From: Ollibium composti
GTDB taxonomy: Bacteria > Pseudomonadota > Alphaproteobacteria > Rhizobiales > Rhizobiaceae
Direction of reading: 5' to 3'
Length of the DNA stretch: 64,000 bases
Assembly (NCBI RefSeq): GCF_004801285.1
Contig: NZ_SSNY01000005.1
Location: 124,001-188,000, forward strand
Each line of letters opens with the position of its first letter. Positions within the stretch are counted from its first letter, which is position 1. The position numbers and the translations under genes were made by a program. The notes below the pieces were generated by a model. It searched no databases. It was given only the letters and a program-made list of their open reading frames with translations, and was not told the origin of the DNA. This document shows, piece after piece, positions 1-8,400 of the stretch.

Positions 1-1368
1 ACCGAGGGCATGATCACGCTGAACCGCCGCGACGGCTCCACCTACTTGCTGGAGCGGCTGCCAAACCACGAGATCCCGGCACGCGCCAAGGTGGCGCGCA
101 CCTTCCAGAACATCCGCCTGTTCTCCGGCATGACCGTGCTGGAGAACCTTCTGGTGGCGCAGCACAACAAGCTGATGAAGGCCTCCGGCTACACCTTCCT
201 CGGCCTGTTCGGCTTCTCCAGCTACCGGCAGGCCTCGGCCGAGTCGATCGAGCTTGCCAAGCACTGGCTGGCCAAGGCCGACCTGACCGACCGCGCCGAC
301 GATCCGGCAGGTGACCTGCCCTACGGCGCGCAGCGGCGGCTGGAGATCGCGCGCGCCATGTGCACGGGACCGGAGCTTCTGTGCCTCGACGAGCCCGCGG
401 CCGGTCTCAATCCGAAGGAATCGTTGGCGCTCAACACGCTGCTGATGGACATCAAGGACAACACCGGCACGTCGATCCTGCTGATCGAGCACGACATGTC
501 GGTGGTCATGCAGATTTCCGACCACGTCGTGGTGCTGGAATACGGCCGCAAGATCTCCGACGGCGACCCCGAAGCGGTGCGCACCGACCCGAAGGTCATT
601 GCCGCCTATCTCGGCGTCGACGACGAGGAGGTCGAGACGGTGCTGACGGAGGTCGGCGACGAGGAAGTGATCGAGCAGCTCGACACCGGCCCCGACCCGG
701 ACCATGGACCGCAAAGCTCGGCCTCGATGCTGGCCGGGCCGGTGTCCGACTCGGTCGAGCACGGCGACGAGGGCGGGCGGGTGACGGTGTCGAAGGGCGC
801 GTCTAGGGCCGCGCGGGTCGGGACGGGCGCCAAGGCATCGACCCCCGCCAGGAGCACTGCCAGCAAGGCACAGGGCAAGACATCCGAAGCCAAGGCATCG
901 GGGGCCAAGACCGCCGGAGGCAAGGCATCGGCCAAGTCCGCGCCGGCCTCGTCCGCCAAGGCGTCCTCGAGCGCGGCAGCCAGACCGAAGGCCACCGCCG
1001 GTAAGCCTGCGGCTGCCGGATCGGCTACTGCGAAATCGACCACAGCAAAGCCGGCGGCGCCCGCCAAGAAGCCTGCCGGCGTGTCGAACCGGCTCGTCGC
1101 GCCGCGTGGCGGCCGCGAGGACGACCTTCTGGTCATCAAGGGCATCGGCCCGGTGAACAAGAAGAAGCTCAACGAGCACGGCATCTTCCATTTCGACCAG
1201 ATCGCCGCCTGGAAGAAGGCCGACATCGAAGCGGTCGAGGCCTATCTCGCCTTCGACGGGCGCATCGCCCGCGAGGACTGGATCGGCCAGGCCAAGGCTC
1301 TGGCAAAACAGGCCGCCAAGGCCGGCGCGGCCAAAAGTGCCGCCAGCAAGCGTGGAGGGCGTAAATAA
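1..1368 (+). CDS. livG: Branched-chain amino acid ABC transporter ATPase LivG, 5' end outside window, with C-terminal extension
   Basis: The frame is open from base 1, and the visible part begins after the Walker A motif, so the gene starts upstream of the window. The ABC half shows the LivG-type RTFQNIRLF Q-loop region, a signature-like PYGAQRRLEIARA, Walker B LLCLDEPAAGLN and the switch histidine in LLIEHDMSVV. It should energise uptake of branched-chain amino acids at the inner membrane together with LivF. Oddly, the ATPase (ending near AAYLGVDDE) is followed by an acidic linker, roughly 110 residues rich in Ala, Lys and Ser, and a terminal helix-hairpin-helix-like module ([19 protein letters not shown]). 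LivG proteins normally end near 250-290 residues. Its stop overlaps the livF start by one base (TAATG). Confidence 0.93.
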   Translation, partial: TEGMITLNRRDGSTYLLERLPNHEIPARAKVARTFQNIRLFSGMTVLENLLVAQHNKLMKASGYTFLGLFGFSSYRQASAESIELAKHWLAKADLTDRADDPAGDLPYGAQRRLEIARAMCTGPELLCLDEPAAGLNPKESLALNTLLMDIKDNTGTSILLIEHDMSVVMQISDHVVVLEYGRKISDGDPEAVRTDPKVIAAYLGVDDEEVETVLTEVGDEEVIEQLDTGPDPDHGPQSSASMLAGPVSDSVEHGDEGGRVTVSKGASRAARVGTGAKASTPARSTASKAQGKTSEAKASGAKTAGGKASAKSAPASSAKASSSAAARPKATAGKPAAAGSATAKSTTAKPAAPAKKPAGVSNRLVAPRGGREDDLLVIKGIGPVNKKKLNEHGIFHFDQIAAWKKADIEAVEAYLAFDGRIAREDWIGQAKALAKQAAKAGAAKSAASKRGGRK

Positions 1369-2096
1369 TGGCCGGCGCACCGCTGCTCGACATCAGGGGC
1401 GTCGAGACCTACTACGGCAACATCAAGGCGCTGAACGGCGTCAACGTCTCCGTCAACGAGGGCGAGGTGGTGGCGCTGATCGGCGCCAACGGCGCCGGCA
1501 AGTCGACGCTAATGATGACCATCTTCGGCGCACCACGCGCGCGCCGGGGCACCATCACCTTCGCCGGCACCGACATCACCATGCTGCCGACGCACGAGAT
1601 CGCACGCCTGCGCATCGCGCAGTCGCCGGAAGGCCGGCGCATCTTCCCGCGCATGACGGTGATGGAAAATCTCCAGATGGGCGCCAATCTCGACAACCTC
1701 AAATATTACGACGAGGACGTCGAGAAGGTGTTCGCGCTGTTCCCGCGCCTGAAGGAGCGCATCGGCCAGCGCGGCGGCACGCTGTCGGGCGGCGAGCAGC
1801 AGATGCTGTCGATCGGTCGCGCGCTGATGGCGCGGCCGAAACTGCTTCTGCTCGACGAGCCGTCGCTCGGCCTCGCCCCGCTGATCGTCAAGCAGATCTT
1901 CGACGCCATCAAGGAACTGAACCGCAGCCAGGGGCTGACCGTCTTCCTGGTCGAGCAGAACGCCTTCGGCGCGCTCAAGCTCGCCACGCGCGGCTATGTC
2001 ATGGTCAACGGCAACGTCACCATGAGCGGCACCGGCAAGGAGCTTCTGGCCAATCCCGAAGTGCGCGCGGCCTATCTCGAAGGCGGCCACCATTGA
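1368..2096 (+). CDS. livF: Branched-chain amino acid ABC transporter ATPase LivF
   Basis: Complete 242-residue ABC ATPase, the usual LivF length. It shows Walker A GANGAGKS, signature LSGGEQQMLSIGRALM, Walker B LLLLDEPSLGLAP and the LivF-typical FLVEQNAFGALKLA switch region. It is the second nucleotide-binding subunit of the high-affinity branched-chain amino acid importer. The start codon overlaps the livG stop, which suggests translational coupling in one operon. Unlike LivG here it has no C-terminal extension. Confidence 0.97.
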   Translation: MAGAPLLDIRGVETYYGNIKALNGVNVSVNEGEVVALIGANGAGKSTLMMTIFGAPRARRGTITFAGTDITMLPTHEIARLRIAQSPEGRRIFPRMTVMENLQMGANLDNLKYYDEDVEKVFALFPRLKERIGQRGGTLSGGEQQMLSIGRALMARPKLLLLDEPSLGLAPLIVKQIFDAIKELNRSQGLTVFLVEQNAFGALKLATRGYVMVNGNVTMSGTGKELLANPEVRAAYLEGGHH

Positions 2097-2113
2097 GCCG
2101 GGGAGATTAAGAC

Positions 2114-2461
2114 ATGCAAGGCATTCTCTACGAAGAAGGCTCGATCTGGCAGTTCCTGTTCATCACCGTGCTGCTCGGCGGCTGGGCAGCCTGGATGACG
2201 GGCAAGGCCTGCGCCCAGACGTGGCGCACGTTCACCACGCTGTTCTTCTACATGCTGGGACTGGGGATCGCGGTGCGCTTCATCCATCACGCGCTGTTCG
2301 ACGCCACGATGTTCTCGCTGCAATACTATGTCGTCGACACCATCGTGCTGATGATCGTCGGCTTCGTCGGCTACCAATACACGCGCACCAACCAGATGGT
2401 GACGCAGTACAACTGGCTCTACGAAAGAGCCTCCCTGTTGAGCTGGAAACCGAAAGGTTGA
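2114..2461 (+). CDS. Small membrane protein of the liv operon (DUF6867-like)
   Basis: A 115-residue protein starting 17 bases after livF, with a GGGGAG-like ribosome site just upstream. It has about three hydrophobic segments (around residues 13-31, 38-56 and 68-88) and a short polar C terminus. I recall proteins like this (DUF6867) recurring after livF in rhizobial liv operons, but the function is unknown. Position suggests a role linked to the LIV transporter, for example as an accessory subunit; this is inference from context only. Confidence 0.8.
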   Translation: MQGILYEEGSIWQFLFITVLLGGWAAWMTGKACAQTWRTFTTLFFYMLGLGIAVRFIHHALFDATMFSLQYYVVDTIVLMIVGFVGYQYTRTNQMVTQYNWLYERASLLSWKPKG

Positions 2462-2472
2462 CGTTCACCAAG

Positions 2473-2498
2473 ACGCCGTTTTCGGGACGAAACGGCGT
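2473..2498 (+). promoter_or_regulatory. Hairpin between the liv membrane-protein gene and the binding-protein gene
   Basis: ACGCCGTTTTCG at 2473-2484 can pair with CGAAACGGCGT at 2488-2498, with one bulged T and a short GGA loop. No run of T follows, so it is a poor intrinsic terminator. Lying between the transporter subunits and the binding protein, it could protect an mRNA end or act as a partial terminator that allows different expression of the binding protein. Function is inferred. Confidence 0.45.
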
Positions 2499-2597
2499 GA
2501 CAACCGCCCTGAAATGGGCAAACTACACTTTCTGCGATAAGGGTGGGCATCGCACGAAGGCTTTATTCACGCCCACTCCTTGAATGGGAGCGTATCT

Positions 2598-3716
2598 ATG
2601 AAGAAATCACTCTTGTCGGCCGTGGCCCTGACCGCGCTGGTCGCGTTCAGCGGCAGCGCATGGGCCGATGTCCTCATCGGCGTCGGTGCGCCGATCACCG
2701 GCCCGAACGCCGCCTTCGGCGCGCAGTTGCAGAAGGGCGCCGAGCAGGCCGTGGCCGACCTCAACGCAGCCGGCGGCATGAACGGCGAGAAGATCGTCCT
2801 GTCGATCGGCGACGACCAGTCCGATCCGAAGCAGGGCATCTCCGTCGCCAACAAGTTCGTCGCCGACGGCGTCAAGTTCGTCGACGGCCACTTCAACTCG
2901 GGCGTCACCATTCCGGCTTCGGAAGTCTATGCCGAGAACGGCCTTCTGATGGTTACCCCGGCCGCCACCAACCCGCAGGTGACCGAGCGCGGCATGACCA
3001 ACGTCTTCCGTATCTGCGGTCGTGACGACCAGCAGGGCGGCATCGCCGGCAAGTACATCGCCGAGAACTTCAAGGACGCCAAGGTCGCGGTCATCCACGA
3101 CAAGACGCCTTACGGCCAGGGTCTCGCCGACGAAACCAAGAAGGCGCTGGAAGCCGCCGGCCATCCGGAGGTCATGTACGAAGGCGTCAACGTCGGCGAC
3201 AAGGACTTCTCGGCCCTCATCGCCAAGATGAAGGAAGCCGGCGTCACCCTGATCTACTGGGGCGGCCTGCACACCGAAGCCGGCCTGATCATCCGCCAGG
3301 CGCACGACCAGGGCCTCAAGGCGCTGCTGTTCTCGGGCGACGGCATCGTCTCGAACGAGCTCGCCGCGATCGCCGGCGACGCCGTCATCGGCACGCTGAA
3401 CACCTTCGCGCCCGACCCGCGCAACAACCCGAACGCCAAGGAAGTGGTGGAGAAGTTCCGCGCCTCCGGCTTCGAGCCGGAAGCCTACACGCTCTATTCC
3501 TATGCCTCTGTTCAGGTCATGGTCGAGGCGGCCAACAAGGCCGGCACGAACGACCCGGTGAAGGTTGCCGAGACCATCCACAAGGACGGTCCGTGGAAGA
3601 CGGTCATCGGTGATATCAGCTTCGACGAGAAGGGCGACACCACCGGCCGGAACTACGTCATCTACGAATGGAAGAAGGGCGACGACGGCAAGATCGGCTA
3701 CTTCGAAAAGAAGTAA
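2598..3716 (+). CDS. livK: Branched-chain amino acid ABC transporter periplasmic binding protein
   Basis: A 372-residue type 1 periplasmic binding protein (LivJ/LivK class). The first 23 residues ([20 protein letters not shown] then AWA) form a signal peptide, cut before [12 protein letters not shown]. Typical family segments follow, including [10 protein letters not shown] and [10 protein letters not shown]. An upstream in-frame ATG at 2580 exists, but GGGAG at 2584-2588 is well placed for 2598, which also puts the signal peptide at the N terminus. It captures branched-chain amino acids for the LivFG ATPases encoded just upstream. A strong terminator follows. Confidence 0.93.
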   Translation: MKKSLLSAVALTALVAFSGSAWADVLIGVGAPITGPNAAFGAQLQKGAEQAVADLNAAGGMNGEKIVLSIGDDQSDPKQGISVANKFVADGVKFVDGHFNSGVTIPASEVYAENGLLMVTPAATNPQVTERGMTNVFRICGRDDQQGGIAGKYIAENFKDAKVAVIHDKTPYGQGLADETKKALEAAGHPEVMYEGVNVGDKDFSALIAKMKEAGVTLIYWGGLHTEAGLIIRQAHDQGLKALLFSGDGIVSNELAAIAGDAVIGTLNTFAPDPRNNPNAKEVVEKFRASGFEPEAYTLYSYASVQVMVEAANKAGTNDPVKVAETIHKDGPWKTVIGDISFDEKGDTTGRNYVIYEWKKGDDGKIGYFEKK

Positions 3717-3743
3717 GCCCTACCGTTTTCTTCGATTGGAACG

Positions 3744-3773
3744 AGGCCCGGCGCTCTGTGCCGGGCCTTTTTC
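3744..3773 (+). terminator. Rho-independent terminator of the liv operon
   Basis: AGGCCCGGC at 3744-3752 pairs with GCCGGGCCT at 3760-3768, with a seven-base loop, followed by a T run. It sits 28 bases after the binding-protein stop codon. Confidence 0.92.
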
Positions 3774-3908
3774 GTACTGGTCACGCAACTGACGATCCGC
3801 CCTTCATTTTCAATCGATTTAATATGACGGGTGCAATTTTGTTTGCACTGCAGCATTTTCCCGCTATTCATTAGCCCCTTTCAAATCTTCCCCAACGGGA
3901 GCGCGTTC

Positions 3909-6900
3909 TTGGCCATCAGCAAGATCCTCGTCGCCAACCGGTCCGAAATCGCCATCCGCGTTTTCCGCGCGGCGAGCGAACTGGGCATCAAGACCGTCGC
4001 CATCTGGGCCGAGGAGGACAAATACTCGCTGCACCGCTTCAAGGCCGACGAAAGCTACCAGGTCGGACGCGGTCCGTGGCTCGCCAAGGACATGGGGCCG
4101 ATCGAAAGCTATCTCTCCATCGACGAGGTCATGCGGGTGGCGAAGCTCTCGGGTGCCGATGCCATCCATCCCGGCTACGGGCTTTTGTCGGAGAGCCCGG
4201 AATTCGCCGAGGCCTGCGCGACCAACGGCATCACCTTTATCGGCCCGAAGCCGGAGACGATGCGGCGGCTCGGCAACAAGGTGGCGGCGCGCAACCTGGC
4301 CATCGAGGTTGGCGTGCCGGTGGTGCCGGCGACCGATCCGCTGCCGGACGACATGGAGGCCGTCAAGAAGCTCGCGACGGAGATCGGCTATCCGCTGATG
4401 CTGAAGGCCTCATGGGGCGGCGGCGGACGCGGCATGCGCGCCATCCGCTCGGAAGCCGACCTCGCCCGCGAGGTCAACGAAGGCAAGCGCGAGGCGAAGG
4501 CCGCCTTCGGCAAGGACGAGGTCTATCTGGAGAAGCTGGTCGAGCGCGCGCGCCATGTCGAGGTGCAGGTGCTGGGCGACACATACGGCAACGTCGTGCA
4601 TCTTTTCGAGCGTGACTGCTCGATTCAGCGCCGCAACCAGAAGGTCGTCGAGCGGGCGCCGGCACCCTATCTCGGTGACGCTGAGCGGCAGGAACTGTGC
4701 GGCCATGCGCTGAAGATCGCCCGCGAGACCGACTATATCGGCGCCGGCACGGTCGAGTTCCTGATGGATGCCGACAGCGGCAAGTTCTATTTCATCGAGG
4801 TCAATCCGCGCATCCAAGTCGAGCACACCGTGACCGAGCAGGTCACCGGCATCGACATCGTCAAGGCGCAGATCCACATCCTCGACGGCTTCGCCATCGG
4901 CACGGCGGAGAGCGGTGTGCCGGCGCAGAGCGACATCCGGCTCAACGGCCATGCCCTGCAATGCCGCATCACCACCGAGGATCCGGAGCAGAACTTCATC
5001 CCGGACTACGGCCGCATCACCGCCTATCGCGGCGCCACCGGCTTCGGCATCCGCCTCGACGGCGGCACGGCCTATTCCGGCGCCGTCATCACCCGCTACT
5101 ACGACCCGCTCTTGGAGAAGGTCACGGCCTGGGCGCCGACGCCGCGCGAGGCGATTGCGCGCATGACGCGGGCTTTGCGCGAATTCCGCATCCGCGGTGT
5201 GGCGACGAACCTGACGTTCCTCGAGGCGATCATCAACCACAGGGCCTTCGCCGACAATTCCTACACGACGAAGTTCATCGACACGACGCCGGAACTGTTC
5301 AGCCAAGTCAAGCGGCAGGACCGCGCCACCAAGCTGCTCAACTACCTGGCCGACGTGTCGGTCAACGGCCATCCGGAAACGCGCGGCCGGCCGCGGCCGA
5401 ACCCGGACGCCGCGGCGCCCGTCATCCCCTGGTACACGGCGCCGGTGCCGGAGGGCACGAAGGACAGGCTCGACGCATTGGGACCGGAGAAGTTCGGCCA
5501 GTGGATGCGGGCCGAAAAGCGTGTTCTGGTGACCGACACCACCATGCGCGACGGCCATCAGTCACTGCTCGCCACGCGCGTGCGCACGCACGACATCGCG
5601 GCAATAGCCGGCACCTATGCGCGGGCGCTGCCACAGCTGCTTTCGCTGGAATGCTGGGGCGGGGCGACCTTCGACGTCGCCATGCGCTTCCTCACCGAAG
5701 ATCCGTGGGAGCGGCTCGCGCTGATCCGCGAGAAGGCGCCGAACATCCTGTTGCAGATGCTCCTGCGCGGGGCCAACGGCGTCGGCTACACCAACTACCC
5801 CGACAATGTGGTGCAGCATTTCGTCAGGCAGGCGGCAAGCGGCGGCATCGACCTCTTCCGCGTCTTCGATTGCCTGAACTGGGTGGAGAACATGCGCGTC
5901 GCCATGGACGCGGTCGGCGCTGAGGGCAAGCTGATCGAGGCGGCGATGTGCTACACTGGCGACATCCTCGATCCGCAGCGCGCCAAGTACGACCTGAAAT
6001 ACTATGCCGGCCTGGCAAAGGAACTGGAAGCCGCCGGCGCGCATATCATCGCCGTCAAGGACATGTCGGGCCTGCTGAAGCCGGGTGCGGCGCGCGTTCT
6101 GTTCAAGGCGCTGCGCGAGGCGACGGACCTGCCGATCCATTTCCACACGCACGACACCTCCGGCCTGTCGGCGGCGACCGTTCTGGCCGCCGTGGAAGCG
6201 GGCGTCGACGCCGTCGACGCCGCCATGGATGCCTTTTCCGGCAACACCTCGCAGCCTTGCCTCGGCTCGATCGTCGAGGCGCTCAAGGGCACGGAACGCG
6301 ATCCCGGCCTCGACCCGGCCTGGATTCGCAAGATTTCCTTCTACTGGGAAGCCGTGCGCAACCAGTATGCCGCCTTCGAGAGCGACCTGAAGGGGCCGGC
6401 CTCGGAAGTCTACCTGCACGAGATGCCGGGCGGCCAGTTCACCAACCTGAAGGAGCAGGCCCGCTCGCTGGGGCTGGAGACGCGCTGGCACGAGGTGGCG
6501 CAGGCCTATCACGACGTCAACCTGATGTTCGGCGACATCGTCAAGGTCACGCCGTCGTCCAAGGTGGTGGGCGACATGGCGCTGATGATGGTTTCGCAGG
6601 ACCTCACCGTCGCCGACGTCGAGAATCCGGCTAGGGACATCGCCTTCCCGGATTCGGTCGTCTCCATGCTGCGCGGCGATCTCGGCCAGTCGCCGGGCGG
6701 CTGGCCGGCGGCCCTGCAGAAGAAGGCGCTGAAGGGCGACAAGCCTTATACGGCGCGGCCGGGTTCGCTGCTCAAGCCGGCGGACCTGGCGAAAAGCCGC
6801 AAGGAGATCGAGGACAAGGTCGGCCGCGCGCTGTCAGAGCAGGAGTTCGCTTCCTGGCTGATGTATCCCAAGGTGTTCGCCGACTTCGCCGCCGCGCAGG

Positions 6901-7367
6901 AAACCTACGGTCCCGTCAGCGTGCTGCCGACGCCGACCTATTTTTACGGCATGGAGCCGGAGGACGAGATCTTCGTCGACATCGAGAAGGGCAAGACGCT
7001 GGTCATCCGCTGCCTCGCCATGGGCGACACCGACGAGAAGGGGATGATGACCGTCTTCTTCGAGCTGAACGGCCAGCCGCGCCGTATCAAGGTGCCGGAC
7101 CGCGTGCATGGCGCCTCGGCCGGCAAGGCGCGGGCGAAGGCCGATGCCGGCAACGAGGCGCATCTCGGCGCGCCGATGCCGGGCGTGATCTCCGGCGTTT
7201 CGGTTTCGGCCGGGCAGGCGGTCAAGGCCGGCGACGTGCTTCTCTCCATCGAGGCGATGAAGATGGAGACGGCGCTGCATGCCGAGCGCGACGGCATCAT
7301 CGCGGAGGTGCTGGTGCGCGCCGGCGACCAGATCGACGCCAAGGACCTGCTCATCGTCTACGCCTGA
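3909..7367 (+). CDS. pyc: Pyruvate carboxylase
   Basis: Carboxylates pyruvate to oxaloacetate (anaplerosis) using ATP, bicarbonate and biotin. From the TTG at 3909 the protein has 1152 residues, the length expected of rhizobial single-chain enzymes. Biotin carboxylase comes first (ISKILVANRSEIAIR; ATP-grasp segment KASWGGGGRGM; FIEVNPRIQVEHTVTEQ), then the carboxyltransferase domain (VTDTTMRDGHQSLLATR; FHTHDTSG), then the biotinyl domain with EAMKMET, the biotinylated lysine being about residue 1118. The frame is open back to an ATG at 3831, but the extra residues are unlike the family, and ACGGGAGCG lies just before the TTG. It stands alone behind the liv terminator. Confidence 0.97.
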   Translation: MAISKILVANRSEIAIRVFRAASELGIKTVAIWAEEDKYSLHRFKADESYQVGRGPWLAKDMGPIESYLSIDEVMRVAKLSGADAIHPGYGLLSESPEFAEACATNGITFIGPKPETMRRLGNKVAARNLAIEVGVPVVPATDPLPDDMEAVKKLATEIGYPLMLKASWGGGGRGMRAIRSEADLAREVNEGKREAKAAFGKDEVYLEKLVERARHVEVQVLGDTYGNVVHLFERDCSIQRRNQKVVERAPAPYLGDAERQELCGHALKIARETDYIGAGTVEFLMDADSGKFYFIEVNPRIQVEHTVTEQVTGIDIVKAQIHILDGFAIGTAESGVPAQSDIRLNGHALQCRITTEDPEQNFIPDYGRITAYRGATGFGIRLDGGTAYSGAVITRYYDPLLEKVTAWAPTPREAIARMTRALREFRIRGVATNLTFLEAIINHRAFADNSYTTKFIDTTPELFSQVKRQDRATKLLNYLADVSVNGHPETRGRPRPNPDAAAPVIPWYTAPVPEGTKDRLDALGPEKFGQWMRAEKRVLVTDTTMRDGHQSLLATRVRTHDIAAIAGTYARALPQLLSLECWGGATFDVAMRFLTEDPWERLALIREKAPNILLQMLLRGANGVGYTNYPDNVVQHFVRQAASGGIDLFRVFDCLNWVENMRVAMDAVGAEGKLIEAAMCYTGDILDPQRAKYDLKYYAGLAKELEAAGAHIIAVKDMSGLLKPGAARVLFKALREATDLPIHFHTHDTSGLSAATVLAAVEAGVDAVDAAMDAFSGNTSQPCLGSIVEALKGTERDPGLDPAWIRKISFYWEAVRNQYAAFESDLKGPASEVYLHEMPGGQFTNLKEQARSLGLETRWHEVAQAYHDVNLMFGDIVKVTPSSKVVGDMALMMVSQDLTVADVENPARDIAFPDSVVSMLRGDLGQSPGGWPAALQKKALKGDKPYTARPGSLLKPADLAKSRKEIEDKVGRALSEQEFASWLMYPKVFADFAAAQETYGPVSVLPTPTYFYGMEPEDEIFVDIEKGKTLVIRCLAMGDTDEKGMMTVFFELNGQPRRIKVPDRVHGASAGKARAKADAGNEAHLGAPMPGVISGVSVSAGQAVKAGDVLLSIEAMKMETALHAERDGIIAEVLVRAGDQIDAKDLLIVYA

Positions 7368-7486
7368 CGCCTGCCTCTCGGCTGGCTTTCATGGCGAGGC
7401 CGCGGGATAGTGCGGACGCACATCGCCGCCTTGTTTCCGGGCGGTTACAAGGGCGCGGCCGTCCACCATGGACCGGTTACGCTCTG

Positions 7487-7524
7487 CGTTTATCTTCGTT
7501 TCAATCAAGAAATGAAGATAAACG
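7487..7524 (+). promoter_or_regulatory. Long perfect hairpin immediately upstream of a small gene
   Basis: CGTTTATCTTC (7487-7497) is exactly complementary to GAAGATAAACG (7514-7524). Inside it TTTC (7499-7502) pairs with GAAA (7509-7512), joined by one G-T wobble, leaving a six-base AATCAA loop. The result is a 16-bp stem directly followed by AAAGGA, the likely ribosome site of the gene at 7538. It could be an mRNA hairpin controlling translation or a palindromic repressor site. It lacks a terminator T tract. Confidence 0.6.
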
Positions 7525-7537
7525 AAAGGACGTGGCG

Positions 7538-7903
7538 ATGACTGCCATGCTTTCTTCCCGCCATTCGCAAACCGTCCGGCCGGTCAGGACCGGCCTGCCG
7601 TTCTATCGTCGCCTGGAACTGCGCCGGCAGACCGGCGGCCATCCGATGACGCTCGTCACGACGCTCGCCGTCGGTGCACTGGCCGGCATGATGCTGGCAC
7701 CGGAAAGCGGTTCCGCTTTCGCTTCGTTCGATCCGCCGGCCAATGTTGCCGTGGGCACCCACACCACGGCGAAGACCTCGCGCCTGCCAAGGACGGCGAC
7801 AGTTTCGCCCGCCGGGATCAGGCCTCAAGCGACGGCAGGAGCGAATGCCTGTACGCCGCCGCCGGCCGCTCCCGCTCGCAGGCAACCGGTAGCCTATGTG
7901 TGA
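7538..7903 (+). CDS. Hypothetical small protein with one membrane or signal segment
   Basis: I do not recognise a family. The 121-residue product starts at ATG 7538, chosen because AAAGGA lies eight bases upstream; the frame continues upstream to 7391, but those residues would span the hairpin at 7487-7524. It has a basic N terminus, one hydrophobic stretch (about residues 37-53, TLVTTLAVGALAGMMLAP), and a Pro/Ala/Thr-rich tail ending in QPVAYV. It could be an exported or membrane-anchored protein. Codon use is like the neighbours. A hairpin precedes it and a terminator follows. Confidence 0.5.
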   Translation: MTAMLSSRHSQTVRPVRTGLPFYRRLELRRQTGGHPMTLVTTLAVGALAGMMLAPESGSAFASFDPPANVAVGTHTTAKTSRLPRTATVSPAGIRPQATAGANACTPPPAAPARRQPVAYV

Positions 7904-7970
7904 TCGCAGCCGGGCCCGCACGCGGCGGCTTGGCGTTTTGTGATCCTCCCGCGCCGTCACGGCGCTACTT

Positions 7971-8003
7971 GCTCCCGCCATCCCGTTTGGCGGGGGCTTT
8001 TTA
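7971..8003 (+). terminator. Rho-independent terminator
   Basis: GCTCCCGCCA (7971-7980) pairs with TGGCGGGGGC (7988-7997), with one wobble pair, and is followed by TTTTTATT. It ends transcription of the small gene at 7538-7903. Confidence 0.85.
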
Positions 8004-8073
8004 TTGCGTTGGTCCGGCCGGAACCAAAGGCGCCGCAGCGCGGTTATGCCCAATCCAGGAAGGAGGCAGTCAG

Positions 8074-8337
8074 ATGACCGAGCGACCGGAAATTCCGACC
8101 GGGGTAAGCCTGGACCTGGTGAACATTGCGCTGAACACGCAGGCTCTTTGTCTGCAACATGCCCTTCGGCACATAGCGGACGCCGAGAGCCCGCAAGATG
8201 CGGCCGCCTTCAAGCAAGAGCTGCTCGAGGGGCTCAGGAGCGGGTCTATCGACATGGCATTGCTGGAAGACACCGCCATTTTCGACTTTGTCGTCGGAAC
8301 GGTGGAACAGCTCTCCATACCGGCTGAACAAGTTTAG
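8074..8337 (+). CDS. Hypothetical protein, 87 residues
   Basis: No family recognised. The start at 8074 is supported by a strong AGGAAGGAGG ribosome site at 8056-8065; the frame is open further upstream but without such a site. The product is soluble, acidic and probably helical (LDLVNIALNTQALCLQHALR, then a DAAAFKQELLEGL segment). It has no membrane segment and a single cysteine. It converges on the hybrid histidine kinase gene, leaving 63 bases between the two 3' ends. Confidence 0.65.
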   Translation: MTERPEIPTGVSLDLVNIALNTQALCLQHALRHIADAESPQDAAAFKQELLEGLRSGSIDMALLEDTAIFDFVVGTVEQLSIPAEQV

Positions 8338-8400
8338 GGATCCGAATGATTCTAGGCCATCAGGCCGGGCTCAGGCGTCATTTCGATCATGTCGATGGTT

